Positions 33,504 to 42,166 of a DNA stretch of 64,000 bases are shown here, piece after piece (position 1 is the stretch's first letter; every line of letters starts with the position of its first letter). A program made the translations under genes and the position numbers. Below the pieces are notes generated by a model. It searched no databases. It was not told where the DNA came from and saw only the letters and a program-made list of their open reading frames with translations. Source of the stretch: Suipraeoptans intestinalis (GTDB lineage: Bacteria; Bacillota; Clostridia; Lachnospirales; Lachnospiraceae); contig NZ_VULY01000018.1 in assembly GCF_009696485.1 (NCBI RefSeq), positions 879,001-943,000 of the forward strand, in the 5' to 3' direction.

Positions 33504-34925
33504 TTAATTGTTACGGATCGCTTCCAGCGGACTTAACTGCATTGCCCGCTTTGCCGGAAAGTATCCTGCAAGGATCCCCACCAGCATGGCAAATCCCATG
33601 GACACCGGCACCATCCACCAGGGAATATAAGAAATGCTGGAATCCAGTCCGATCTGTTCTCCGCTGACCAGAAAATTGATGGTCCCGGATATCAGGAAGC
33701 TGAAAGCATTCCCCAAAAGGCCGCCCAGCAGTCCGATGAACGCCGCCTCCAGCAAAAACATCTGTTTGATATTTTTCAGGCTGCAGCCCAGTACCTTGAT
33801 CACTCCGATCTCCTTGGTTCTTTCATAAATGGACATCATCATCGTATTGGCGATCCCGATGGCCGCCACCAGAAGGGACACGGCTCCGATCCCTCCCAAA
33901 ACAGCCTGGACAATGGCAAACTGACTCTTCATGGCGTCCAGATATTCCGCATTGGTCTCCACTTCGTATCCCATGTCCCGGATCTGGCTGGCAATGGCGT
34001 CTACATGCTCGATCTCATCCACATGTACCTGTGCATAGGTATAGACAAATTCCTTATAGGGCTTTCCAGATTTCGTTTTGGGCTGTCCCGGTATGACGCG
34101 GCCGGCAAATTCCTTCTTCAAGATCCTCTGAAGGGAATCCAGATCACAGTAAACGCTTCCATAATGCATATTGTACTTCTCGATGCCTCCGGCGATCACG
34201 CCGCTGGGGCGGACCACATATTTGCTGCTCGATTTCTGCGGCGCGGTCTCCGCCGCATTTCCCGTCTTATTCTTATCGGTCGTCACCATGCTGTCCAGGA
34301 CGTTGTTGCCGGAATGATAGTTTTCCGGATCAAATATCACGAACATGGAATCTCTGGCAAAATTAATATCCGGAAGTCTTCGGGTATCATAATACCCCTT
34401 ATTCGTTGCCTTCTCATAAAACAGAGTGGGAATCCCATTGCCATACAAAAATTCCAGAGAGCTTCCCGGTTTTGGCAGGCTGCCGGAGGCCAGCTTGATG
34501 TTCATCTCTTTCAATTCCTCCGGCTTCATGGCAATCAGGTCCGCAGTTCCTTCATAGATTCCTTTCAGTAGCAGGATATTCATCTGGTAGACAGGAGACA
34601 CCTTTTCCACATGTTGGATTTCCGACAGATGTTTCAACAGTCTTCCGTCTATGTATTTCTCTTCTTTCTTGGAACTGCCTCCGTCTCCTTCCGTTCTGCC
34701 TCCATACATGACTTCTCCGGCATTGCTCCCCCGCACCTTGATGGAAGTCAGGCCGCCCGATTCCTCCACTTCCTTATAGAGGGATCGCTGCATTCCCATC
34801 CCCAGCGAGATCATGACTACGATAGAGGCGGTACCTATGATAACGCCCAGTACCGTCAGGAACGTTCTGAGTTTGCGCCTTTTCAGATTGCTACTGCTTA
34901 TCCTCAGAAGATCTATCCACCTCAT
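33504..34925 (-). CDS. MacB/FtsX-type ABC transporter permease
   Basis: A 473-aa permease with MacB architecture. The N-terminal helix LRTFLTVLGVIIGTASIVVM is followed by a large extracellular domain (residues about 45-330), then three helices (ALGGIGAVSLLVAAIGIANT-like sequence near IGAVSLLVAAIGIANTMMMS; GLLGGLLGNAFSFLISG; PVSMGFAMLVGILAGYFPA) and the conserved cytoplasmic end YFPAKRAMQLSPLEAIRNN. It overlaps the upstream CARDB gene by 35 bases. With that gene and the ATPase it forms a lipoprotein- or peptide-directed mechanotransmission-type exporter; substrate unknown. Confidence 0.9.
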   Translation of the reverse strand: MRWIDLLRISSSNLKRRKLRTFLTVLGVIIGTASIVVMISLGMGMQRSLYKEVEESGGLTSIKVRGSNAGEVMYGGRTEGDGGSSKKEEKYIDGRLLKHLSEIQHVEKVSPVYQMNILLLKGIYEGTADLIAMKPEELKEMNIKLASGSLPKPGSSLEFLYGNGIPTLFYEKATNKGYYDTRRLPDINFARDSMFVIFDPENYHSGNNVLDSMVTTDKNKTGNAAETAPQKSSSKYVVRPSGVIAGGIEKYNMHYGSVYCDLDSLQRILKKEFAGRVIPGQPKTKSGKPYKEFVYTYAQVHVDEIEHVDAIASQIRDMGYEVETNAEYLDAMKSQFAIVQAVLGGIGAVSLLVAAIGIANTMMMSIYERTKEIGVIKVLGCSLKNIKQMFLLEAAFIGLLGGLLGNAFSFLISGTINFLVSGEQIGLDSSISYIPWWMVPVSMGFAMLVGILAGYFPAKRAMQLSPLEAIRNN

Positions 34926-36369
34926 CCAGCAATCCCTCCTCTTCGTTTGCCTTTAGTTTCTTTTTTCTCCTCCTTATGAGAACGACTGCTGCGATCACCG
35001 CTGCCAGCACTCCCACACCGCCTATTATCAGTTTTGCAGGAGATTTTGGCTGCTCCGCCGGCACTTCCATGCCAGCCGCCATATCTTCCTGACTCTCCTG
35101 GGTCACCTCCAGCTGAAACTCCTTGGTTACTGTAGAAACATTTCCCGCTTCGTCCTCATAGCTGACCGTCATAGTGATCTTCGCCGGCCCTTCCGTTTCT
35201 GTTTTTCCCTTCAGCATACTGTCAATGCTGCCTTTTCCGCCCGGTTCTACATTTCCTACAAATATTTCCGACTTTTCAATGGCCGCCCCTTCAAACGTAG
35301 CCTTTACGTTGTACAGCTTGATCTTTCCCAGATTGTACAGCGTCGTCATCACATTCGCTTCTTCTCCCACCGCAATGGATTCCGGGCTGATCTCAAACTG
35401 GCTGAACTCAAATCTTGCTTCCTGCTTTACAGGAATAGAAAGATTCGATGTCGCCTGAATCTGCGCCGCATTGGCATCTTCATATTTCATACTCAGTTCA
35501 ATGTTATAGGGCTTTTGTACCAGATCTGCTTTGGCATTCATGGCGATGGAAATATCCGCTGTCCCTCCTGCCGGGATCCCTTCCAGATAGATGGAACTGG
35601 ATCCGGAGGACGGGAGAAACGCCGGAGAGCTGGTAGCCTGCTCGCTGCCCTCTGCCGGGGCGTTCAGGTCGAACAGCATATTATTGACCCGCATGGTTTT
35701 GGAAGTGTTTCGCAGATGGATCGTCAGGGTAAAGTCCGTTCCGGCTTTCACTTCTCCCGGATTGGTGGTAAATCCTGTCACGATCACACGGGGAACGGAA
35801 GTATTTCCGCCTCCGCCGCCTCCTGCGCCGACATAGCTTGCCTCTGCGTTGCTCACTCCTGTTTCTGCCATGCTTTCTCCTCCTTTTGCAGCTTCCGCCG
35901 CCTGTCTCGTTTCATTGGCTGCTGTGCCAGCCGGTATTTCCTGTGTTTTTGCCGTCGTATTGATATAAATAGTCTCTGACTCCGTTTCATTTCCGCCGGA
36001 ACGAATCCGGAATCGAATCCGGGACGTGCCCGTAGGTATCTCATCTTTCTGGGTGAAGGCAAAGTTGACTTCTTTCTTCTCTCCCGCCTTTAGTCCGATC
36101 TTCTTTGCGCTCTGCTCCTCCTGAAACGGCCATACATCATTTTTACTTGCCAGCTCCGGCGTCACGGATACTTCCTCCAGATCCTGCCCGGAAGAGTTTG
36201 TCACCACTATCCTGATATCCTGAGATCTTCCTGCCTGGAAGGTAAATTCTTTGTTGCTTTTTACTTCTACCGCCGCCACCGGGTCTGCCGCCAGAGGCAT
36301 CAGTGGTATCCCTACGCACAGCAGGACTGCCGCCAGCAAAATCGCTCCGCTCTTTCTAAGTGTTTTCAT
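34891..36369 (-). CDS. Membrane-anchored CARDB-like (COG1361) surface protein
   Basis: A 492-aa extracytoplasmic protein with an N-terminal signal sequence (SGAILLAAVLLCVGIPLMPL), several beta-sandwich repeats of CARDB/NEW3 type (NSSGQDLEEVSVTPELASKN; VIVTGFTTNPGEVKAGTDFT; FEFSQFEISPESIAVGEE) and a glycine-rich linker near residue 180 (VGAGGGGGGNTS). A C-terminal helix (LIIGGVGVLAAVIAAVVLI) and basic RRRKKK stop the transfer. It probably acts as the external adaptor or substrate-capture arm of the MacB-like exporter, lying between ATPase and permease with overlaps on both sides. Confidence 0.8.
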   Translation of the reverse strand: MKTLRKSGAILLAAVLLCVGIPLMPLAADPVAAVEVKSNKEFTFQAGRSQDIRIVVTNSSGQDLEEVSVTPELASKNDVWPFQEEQSAKKIGLKAGEKKEVNFAFTQKDEIPTGTSRIRFRIRSGGNETESETIYINTTAKTQEIPAGTAANETRQAAEAAKGGESMAETGVSNAEASYVGAGGGGGGNTSVPRVIVTGFTTNPGEVKAGTDFTLTIHLRNTSKTMRVNNMLFDLNAPAEGSEQATSSPAFLPSSGSSSIYLEGIPAGGTADISIAMNAKADLVQKPYNIELSMKYEDANAAQIQATSNLSIPVKQEARFEFSQFEISPESIAVGEEANVMTTLYNLGKIKLYNVKATFEGAAIEKSEIFVGNVEPGGKGSIDSMLKGKTETEGPAKITMTVSYEDEAGNVSTVTKEFQLEVTQESQEDMAAGMEVPAEQPKSPAKLIIGGVGVLAAVIAAVVLIRRRKKKLKANEEEGLLDEVDRSSEDKQ

Positions 36370-37076
36370 GATTCTTCTCCCCTCTTTTCCCTGTTCTCTT
36401 CGATTTTTAATATTTTTCCGTCACGGATGTGGAAAATCCGATCTGCATAAGAAGCCAGCTGTACGTCATGCGTCACCATGATCAAGGTTTTGTTTTGCTT
36501 TCTTACCACATCCTGCATCAGTGTCATCACATCCTCTGATGTTCTGGAATCCAGATTCCCGGTAGGCTCATCTGCGAAGATGATCTTGGGATCCAGCACC
36601 AGCGCCCTTGCCACGCCCACTCTTTGCTGCTGTCCTCCTGACATCTGATTCGGGAAATGCTTTTTATGCTTCTGCAGCTTCACCAGATCCAGCATCTGAT
36701 CCGCCTTCTTCATGCGGCTGTTCCTTCCCTCTCCCCGGAATGCCAGAGGAAGCGCCACATTCTCCCTGGCGTCCATCGTTCCCAGAAGATGAAAGGACTG
36801 AAAAATAAATCCTACATTTTCTCTTCGGAAGCGCACCAGCTCTTCCTCGTTCATTTTTTCCATATGCTGTCCCGCGATCACGACTTCTCCTTTGGTGGGT
36901 TTTTCCAATCCCGCCAGCATATTCAGCAGCGTCGATTTTCCCGATCCTGAAGTTCCTACGATCGCGCAAAACTCGCCTTCATACACTTCAAAGCTCACGC
37001 CGTTCAGCGCACGCACCACTTCCTCCCCCACGCGATACAGCTTGTACAACTCTTTTACTTCGATTACTCGCTTCAT
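36366..37076 (-). CDS. ABC transporter ATP-binding protein (MacB/LolD type)
   Basis: The 236-aa ATPase has Walker A GTSGSGKST, the Q-loop in GFIFQSFHLLGTM, the signature MSGGQQQRVGVARAL, Walker B ILFADEPTGNLD-like IIFADEPTGNLD and the H-loop VTHD. This is the LolD/MacB subgroup. The ATG at 37076 follows AAGGAGGGGGTCT. It overlaps the CARDB gene by four bases (ATGA), and is first of the three-gene exporter operon. Confidence 0.93.
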   Translation of the reverse strand: MKRVIEVKELYKLYRVGEEVVRALNGVSFEVYEGEFCAIVGTSGSGKSTLLNMLAGLEKPTKGEVVIAGQHMEKMNEEELVRFRRENVGFIFQSFHLLGTMDARENVALPLAFRGEGRNSRMKKADQMLDLVKLQKHKKHFPNQMSGGQQQRVGVARALVLDPKIIFADEPTGNLDSRTSEDVMTLMQDVVRKQNKTLIMVTHDVQLASYADRIFHIRDGKILKIEENREKRGEES

Positions 37077-37225
37077 AGACCCCCTCCTTGCTTCAATACA
37101 CTCAGCATACAATACATTTCTAAATTTATCCCTTAGAAATTCTTAAGATTATCTGAATTTTGCCAAGCATCTTTTTATACTTTATCTCTAACAAACCCAT
37201 TCCTCTATTTGATTTCATCCCCGCA

Positions 37226-37254
37226 TTGAAACCCTTAAATATTTTAGTTATAAT
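37226..37254 (+). promoter_or_regulatory. Sigma-A promoter of the YhhN gene
   Basis: TTGAAA (37226-37231) and TATAAT (37249-37254) with a 17-base spacer; the leader is only about 20 nt. Confidence 0.8.
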
Positions 37255-37282
37255 ATAAGAAAATGTGTACACGAGGGGTTTT

Positions 37283-37987
37283 ATGGAACATATAAAGTTT
37301 ATTTTTGTATTAGTACTGGGCATTCTTTCTGTCCTGGTTTTTTTAGTCATAAGAGTTTGCAAATGTGGGATTCCCGGAATCCTGTCCAAGACAATTGCCA
37401 GTCTGTTTTTTGTTTTCACCGGCCTATCGGCATCCTTTGTTTCCTCCGGCCATCCTGGCGTGAAATTTGTACTCATCGGTCTGCTCTTTGGTATGCTGGG
37501 CGACATTTGGCTGGATCTTAAAGTCACCTACGCCCACGATGGAAAACCATGGCTGTATTCCGGTTTTGTTTCCTTTATGCTGGGACACCTGTTTTATATC
37601 ATCGCCATCATCCGTATCAGCCAGATGAACTTTTTCTTTGTTCTGTTCTCTCTGATCCTCGGAATTCTTTTGGGATACCTCGCCATTTCTCTGGAAAAGG
37701 TCATGAAACTGCAGTATGGGCCTTACAAAAAGGTCTCTCTGATTTATGTGTCCCTCCTGTTATGTACATCCATGACCGCCTTTTTGGCCTGTTTCCAGAC
37801 AAATTTCAAAAATACCACCCTGTTGCTTTTCTTCCTGGGAAGCTTGTTTTTCCTGGCATCGGATTCTATTCTCTCTGCCACCTATTTCGGAACCAAACGC
37901 AAAGAAGCGCCTGCCTGGATCATATTAAACCACGTGACCTACTACGCTGCGCAATATCTGATCGCTTCCTCCCTTTTGTTTTTGTAA
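37283..37987 (+). CDS. YhhN/TMEM86 family membrane protein
   Basis: A 234-aa protein with about eight membrane helices and family motifs in the first half (GLLFGMLGDIWLDL) and second half (FFLGSLFFLASDSILSA), where paired aspartates characterise the YhhN/TMEM86 family. Some members are lysoplasmalogenases, which would suit the plasmalogen lipids of anaerobic clostridia. Enzyme activity here is inferred from the family only. The ATG at 37283 follows GAGGGGTTTT. It converges on the aldehyde dehydrogenase gene. Confidence 0.75.
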   Translation: MEHIKFIFVLVLGILSVLVFLVIRVCKCGIPGILSKTIASLFFVFTGLSASFVSSGHPGVKFVLIGLLFGMLGDIWLDLKVTYAHDGKPWLYSGFVSFMLGHLFYIIAIIRISQMNFFFVLFSLILGILLGYLAISLEKVMKLQYGPYKKVSLIYVSLLLCTSMTAFLACFQTNFKNTTLLLFFLGSLFFLASDSILSATYFGTKRKEAPAWIILNHVTYYAAQYLIASSLLFL

Positions 37988-38012
37988 AAGCGGCTTGGGA
38001 AAGCGTTTCGTT

Positions 38013-39365
38013 TCAGAAGATTTTTTTAAACAGCTTCCATTTTTTGTCGTCAAAGGGCTGATAGCGGAACGGCAGGTCTATCCCTCTGATGCTTTTTACC
38101 ACCCCTTTTTTGTGGCTTAACGCATCAAATCCATATTTTCCATGATAGCTCCCCATCCCGCTCAGTCCCACCCCTCCAAAGGGCAGCCGGTGGTTTGTAA
38201 AATGCACTACCACATCGTTGATACAGCCGCCTCCGTAGGAAATGGAATGGATCACCTGATCTGCCACTTCTTTTCTGTTTGTAAACAGGTAGCAGGCAAG
38301 AGGCTTTTCAAGTTCCTTCACCTTCCTGATTACTTCCGCCAGATGACGGTATGAAATGACAGGCAGGAGAGGACCGAAAATTTCTTCCTTCATAATTTCC
38401 CTGTCAAAATCCGAATCGGGAAAGATGGTCGGCGCTATTTTATTCGCTGCTTCATCCGTCTGCCCGCCAATCACATGTTCCTCCGTGCGTATCAGTTCAC
38501 ACAGCCTGTCAAAATGATGTCTGTTTATGATCCTGGGGTAGGTCTTGCTGCCGATATCATAACGCTCCTCCAGTTCCCTTTTTAACTCCCGGATAAACTT
38601 TTCTTTTACACTTTCGTGGATCAAAACATAATCAATAGAGATACAGGTCTGGCCTGCATTTAAAAACTTTCCCCAGGCGATTCTTTTGGCAGCCAATCGG
38701 ATATCCGCGCTTTCTTCGATAATGCACGGACTTTTCCCACCCAGCTCCAGTGAAACCGGGATCAGATGTTGACTGGCGGCGCTCATGACTTTTTTCCCGA
38801 CGCCGGGGCTTCCGGTAAAAAAGATATAATCATATTTTTGATGCAGCACAGCATCATAAGCCGTGTCTATCTCCAGGCAGGAAATGTAACGACGTTCAAA
38901 GGTTTCATCCAGGATCTCTTTCATCACATTTGCAGTGTGAAGGCTGGTTCTGGAGCACTTAAGCACGGCGCAGTTTCCCGCAGCCATCGCAGCCACCAGC
39001 GGAGACATGGTCAGATTGAACGGATAATTCCACGGCGACATGATCAATACGACTCCATAGGGCTCGCTGTATACATAATCAACAGAGGGAAATGTCCCCA
39101 TACTCCCCCACACCCTCCTGGGTCTGCTCCATTTTTTTACCTGTTTCAGCGCCGTATCGATCTCACTGTATACCATTGCGACTTCCGTCATAAACGCCTC
39201 TGTTTTAGACTTCCCCAAATCTAAGTACAGGGCTTCCAGGATTCTGTCTTCCTTTTGCCGGATCGCATACTTTAATTTCTTTAATTGCCGAATTCGAAAC
39301 GTAATGTCCTTCGTCTGGTCTGTATGGAAAAATTCCCGCTGTTTTTCTACTATTTTTTCAACCAT
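38013..39365 (-). CDS. Aldehyde dehydrogenase (ALDH3-like)
   Basis: An NAD(P)-dependent aldehyde dehydrogenase of about 450 aa, closest in form to the ALDH3 (fatty or aromatic aldehyde) group. The catalytic cysteine is in NAGQTCISIDYVL, the general-base Glu in SLELGGKSPCII, the nucleotide site in FTGSPGVGKKVM, and the C-terminal PFGGVGLSGMGSYHGKYGF block is typical. The N-terminus lacks the extension of ALDH1/2. I chose the ATG at 39365 because GGAGAG precedes it; in-frame ATGs at 39377 and 39407 have poor sites. Substrate cannot be named. Confidence 0.88.
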   Translation of the reverse strand: MVEKIVEKQREFFHTDQTKDITFRIRQLKKLKYAIRQKEDRILEALYLDLGKSKTEAFMTEVAMVYSEIDTALKQVKKWSRPRRVWGSMGTFPSVDYVYSEPYGVVLIMSPWNYPFNLTMSPLVAAMAAGNCAVLKCSRTSLHTANVMKEILDETFERRYISCLEIDTAYDAVLHQKYDYIFFTGSPGVGKKVMSAASQHLIPVSLELGGKSPCIIEESADIRLAAKRIAWGKFLNAGQTCISIDYVLIHESVKEKFIRELKRELEERYDIGSKTYPRIINRHHFDRLCELIRTEEHVIGGQTDEAANKIAPTIFPDSDFDREIMKEEIFGPLLPVISYRHLAEVIRKVKELEKPLACYLFTNRKEVADQVIHSISYGGGCINDVVVHFTNHRLPFGGVGLSGMGSYHGKYGFDALSHKKGVVKSIRGIDLPFRYQPFDDKKWKLFKKIF

Positions 39366-39399
39366 GTTTCTCTCCATCCTCTCCTGAACTTTTTTATTC

Positions 39400-40293
39400 T
39401 TACTCATCCAAAATAGACAAATATAAATCTAGTCTCTGATTCAAATATCTTGCAAACATATCTGCCATTGCCGATATATTATGTTTTAAATGATATTCAT
39501 CAAAAGCTTCATAATACTTCAAGCGATCAGTAAACTTTATATCTATCGACGGATAGCCCGCTTTCATTAGTTCCAAGTTAACCAGTAATCTTCCAGTTCT
39601 TCCGTTTCCATCAATAAAAGGATGTATTCCTTCAAATTCGATATGAAAACGTGCAAGCTTAGTCACAATATCTTCCTTGCTGTTTTTATATTGCTCCAGT
39701 AGTTCTTCCATCTTAGGAATAATCAAATATGGCTGTACAGGTTCATGTGTTGCCCCCATAATTCGAACAGGGACTCTTCTGTATATTCCTCTGTCCTCTT
39801 TTTTATCAGCCAAAACTAAATAGTGAATATCCTTTATTACCTTTTCAGAGATTGGGGCATTTTCACTAACAAGCTGCCTGACATAGTCAAAAGCTTCTTT
39901 ATGTCCAATAACTTCCAAATGTTCCTTTAATGATTTTCGGTCAATAGTAAGTCCTTTAAGAACCATGTCTGTTTCTCGCAAAGTTAAGGTATTGCCTTCG
40001 ATTGCATTTGAGTTATAGGTATATTCTGTTAGAAATTCTTCATTTAATCTCTCCAACTCACCTTCTGTCAAGGGTCTTCTTTTTCTGAGAACTTCTAATT
40101 TATCTTCTATGATTGAAATCAGTGATTCCTTAATTTTATATCTTCCATCAGTTGGCTTTGTTGCATCATATGGTATTTTCCATACTCTTCCTTCTTGATA
40201 TACCCCGGGAATCTTCCCTTCTGAGCATAAAATCCTTACTCTTCTATCGGATATACCCCATTTTTCAGCTGCTTGTTTCACTGTAATATACAT
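39400..40293 (-). CDS. Fic family protein with N-terminal helix-turn-helix
   Basis: Fic proteins transfer AMP or other nucleotide parts to target proteins. The 297-aa product has an N-terminal DNA-binding helix-turn-helix of excisionase type (ITVKQAAEKWGISDRRVRIL; GRVWKIPYDATKP), an inhibitory helix motif SNAIEGN at about residue 97, and the active loop HPFIDGNGRTGRLL. All catalytic residues of HxFx(D/E)GNGRxxR are present, so the enzyme should be active and self-inhibited (class II). The gene lies behind six direct repeats that overlap its promoter. No antitoxin gene is adjacent. Confidence 0.93.
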   Translation of the reverse strand: MYITVKQAAEKWGISDRRVRILCSEGKIPGVYQEGRVWKIPYDATKPTDGRYKIKESLISIIEDKLEVLRKRRPLTEGELERLNEEFLTEYTYNSNAIEGNTLTLRETDMVLKGLTIDRKSLKEHLEVIGHKEAFDYVRQLVSENAPISEKVIKDIHYLVLADKKEDRGIYRRVPVRIMGATHEPVQPYLIIPKMEELLEQYKNSKEDIVTKLARFHIEFEGIHPFIDGNGRTGRLLVNLELMKAGYPSIDIKFTDRLKYYEAFDEYHLKHNISAMADMFARYLNQRLDLYLSILDE

Positions 40294-40316
40294 AAATTAC
40301 CCCTCCAGTCCTTCAT

Positions 40317-40345
40317 ATTATGCCATTTTATCGGAATAATATCAA
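40317..40345 (-). promoter_or_regulatory. Promoter of the fic gene
   Basis: On the minus strand TTGATA (40345-40340) and CATAAT (40322-40317) are 17 bases apart. The first of the six repeats lies inside the spacer, so a protein bound there would block polymerase. Confidence 0.75.
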
Positions 40346-40442
40346 CTAAATAGGAATAACATAATCAGATTATCGGAACAATGGCACTTTATGGAACGAT
40401 AACTTGTATATGGAATAATATTATCCACTATAACGGAATAAT
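40333..40442. repeat. Six direct GGAAYRAT repeats upstream of fic
   Basis: GGAATAAT-like octamers start at 40333, 40353, 40375, 40393, 40412 and 40435 (GGAATAAT, GGAATAAC, GGAACAAT, GGAACGAT, GGAATAAT, GGAATAAT). Spacings of 20, 22, 18, 19 and 23 place them about two helical turns apart on one face of DNA. They are best read as an operator array for the helix-turn-helix of the Fic protein itself. Confidence 0.8.
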
Positions 40443-40453
40443 AAATTTGAAAT

Positions 40454-40494
40454 AAAAAAGGGATAAAACAAAAGATTTCTCTTTTGCTTATCCC
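40454..40494 (-). terminator. Terminator of the ABC exporter operon
   Basis: GGGATAA (40460-40466) pairs with TTATCCC (40488-40494), with AAAAG/CTTTT inside, and CCCTTTTTTATT follows on the minus strand. Confidence 0.75.
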
Positions 40495-40637
40495 TAATGG
40501 TCATCTCCTGTAAGTTTCTCAGTTTCAATAGTTTGTTTCTTTGCTTTCGCATCAATTAACAATGATTCTATCCTTATCTTTGACAGTATCCATTTAAACC
40601 GAATTTCTTCAGCAGGAAAGTCTTGGCGTAAATTTTC
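40494..40637 (-). pseudogene. 3' remnant of an unidentified gene
   Basis: A 47-codon open stretch without a start codon reads ENLRQDFPAEEIRFKWILSK and ends TIETEKLTGDDH with a TAG. It looks like the charged C-terminal tail of a protein truncated upstream, perhaps left by arrival of the ABC cassette. I cannot name the family. Confidence 0.3.
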
Positions 40638-40666
40638 TTACGCTCACTAAGTAATTAAAAGTCCCG

Positions 40667-41266
40667 TCATGGTCTATTCTTTGTAATAAGAAAACTGCTT
40701 ATACTTATAACGATAACTATGAGAAATAAAATATACGAATTTGCACACTTTATTATATTTTTAAATTCATTTCCAAACTTGAAAAGAACTAACATAAACA
40801 ACAAAACTATGTAGGAAGAAAATTGAGTTTTAGAATAATCAAATTTATAATTCATAAAAATATATATCGTGTTATATACGATTAAAAAACACATAATAAT
40901 TAACATTGTGTCCACATCAAAAAACATATCTGATTTCCTAAAAAGTATATTAACAATCCAAAACACAACATTTACAAGACAAAATCCCACAACAATGCAA
41001 ATTTGACCAATTATATTTTTTTCTAAAGCTATATCTCGCTTTAATATGGGCATTGCTAATAAAAATTCTTTAGTAGCTTTGGAATCCTCTTCATAGCACA
41101 TCTTTCCAACAATAAAATTAAACAGTAATGATGGAACCATAAGCAATGCTACTGAATAATACTTGTTACTATCAAATGCAATCAATGCAAAAAAACAAGC
41201 ACTTAAAACACCAAAAATCAAATTTCTATTATTTAAATATATATATTTAAAAAAGATTTTTTTCAT
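40667..41266 (-). CDS. ABC-2 type permease (second exporter)
   Basis: A 199-aa hydrophobic protein with about six helices (LIFGVLSACFFALIAF, IVVGFCLVNVVFWIVNIL, LFLIVIVISISSFLI). It resembles small ABC-2 permeases of antibiotic or bacteriocin exporters. It overlaps the ATPase gene upstream by 20 bases. Composition is very AT-rich compared with the chromosome, pointing to transfer. Start chosen at the ATG at 41266 (MKKIFFKYIYLNN). Confidence 0.8.
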   Translation of the reverse strand: MKKIFFKYIYLNNRNLIFGVLSACFFALIAFDSNKYYSVALLMVPSLLFNFIVGKMCYEEDSKATKEFLLAMPILKRDIALEKNIIGQICIVVGFCLVNVVFWIVNILFRKSDMFFDVDTMLIIMCFLIVYNTIYIFMNYKFDYSKTQFSSYIVLLFMLVLFKFGNEFKNIIKCANSYILFLIVIVISISSFLITKNRP

Positions 41267-41996
41267 ATTTTGACTCCTCATTCCCAATTAACCTCTCCAA
41301 GTACTCATCTATCTTACATTTCTTCTTTTTCATCTCATCCATTTGACATTTACCTAAAATCTTTCCGTGGTTTAGAAAAATCAATTTATCAGCTATTTTA
41401 TTCATATCTTCTGTTATATGAGATGAAAACAAAATTGCAGTACCATTTTCTTTTGAATACGCCCTCAGTATTTTTAATATTTTACTTCTTACTATCGGAT
41501 CTAATCCTGAAGTTGGTTCATCCATTATTAACAGTTTAGGATTATGAGATAATGCTAATGCCAATGAAAACTTTACTCTCATTCCTTTTGATAACTCTTT
41601 TATTTTCATGTCACCACTTAATTCAAAAACATCATTAAATAAATATTGATATATTTGCTCATCCCAATCTTGAAAATACATTTGATAAAATCTTTTTATA
41701 TTTTTTATCTTTTGATTTGGAAAATAATCAATATATTCACCAACATAACCAATTTTTTCTTTATATAACGGATTTTTTGAATTTGAAATATCTTCTCCTA
41801 AAAAAATGACTTCTCCACTATCACTTTCAACAATGTTTAATATTAATTTTATAAGAGTCGATTTGCCTGCACCATTCGGACCAATTAACCCAACTACTTC
41901 TCCTCTTGATAAAGAAAATGAAATATCATTGAGTTTAAACGATCTATACGATTTGCATAAATTATTAATTTCAATAATTAAATTGTTGTTTTCCAT
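41247..41996 (-). CDS. ABC transporter ATP-binding protein (second exporter)
   Basis: A 249-aa ATPase with Walker A GPNGAGKST, signature LSKGMRVKFSLALAL, Walker B LLIMDEPTSGLDP and H-loop SSHITED. The form is that of ABC-2/bacitracin-type exporters. Start at 41996, preceded by AGGAGAATAT. Paired with the permease that overlaps its end. Confidence 0.92.
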   Translation of the reverse strand: MENNNLIIEINNLCKSYRSFKLNDISFSLSRGEVVGLIGPNGAGKSTLIKLILNIVESDSGEVIFLGEDISNSKNPLYKEKIGYVGEYIDYFPNQKIKNIKRFYQMYFQDWDEQIYQYLFNDVFELSGDMKIKELSKGMRVKFSLALALSHNPKLLIMDEPTSGLDPIVRSKILKILRAYSKENGTAILFSSHITEDMNKIADKLIFLNHGKILGKCQMDEMKKKKCKIDEYLERLIGNEESKYEKNLF

Positions 41997-42007
41997 ATAT
42001 TCTCCTC

Positions 42008-42166
42008 TCACTTTGGCTTTCTATTTCTCATTGATATTCCAAAAGAAATAATCAACAAGAAAATAATTTGTATCATATTATAATCATTATCAGGATTTAT
42101 TATTTTAGGCAAAGCCTGAGTTACTATCACCAAAAAGACAAAATACATAATTGTCTTAAACATCAT
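42008..42166 (-). CDS. Small 52-aa membrane protein
   Basis: An open frame of 52 codons begins MMFKTIMYFVFLVIVTQALP, overlapping the hydrolase stop by 11 bases, and ends GISMRNRKPK with a TGA 11 bases before the ATPase start. It has two hydrophobic helices (IMYFVFLVIV and MIQIIFLLIISFGIS) and a basic tail, like a small permease accessory or immunity peptide. Its placement without gaps in the operon supports translation. Function unknown. Confidence 0.55.
   Translation of the reverse strand: MMFKTIMYFVFLVIVTQALPKIINPDNDYNMIQIIFLLIISFGISMRNRKPK

Noticed and set aside
40333..40442. CRISPR array upstream of fic
   Set aside because: Repeats are only eight bases, spacers are about 12 bases, and no cas genes are present. 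An operator array fits better.
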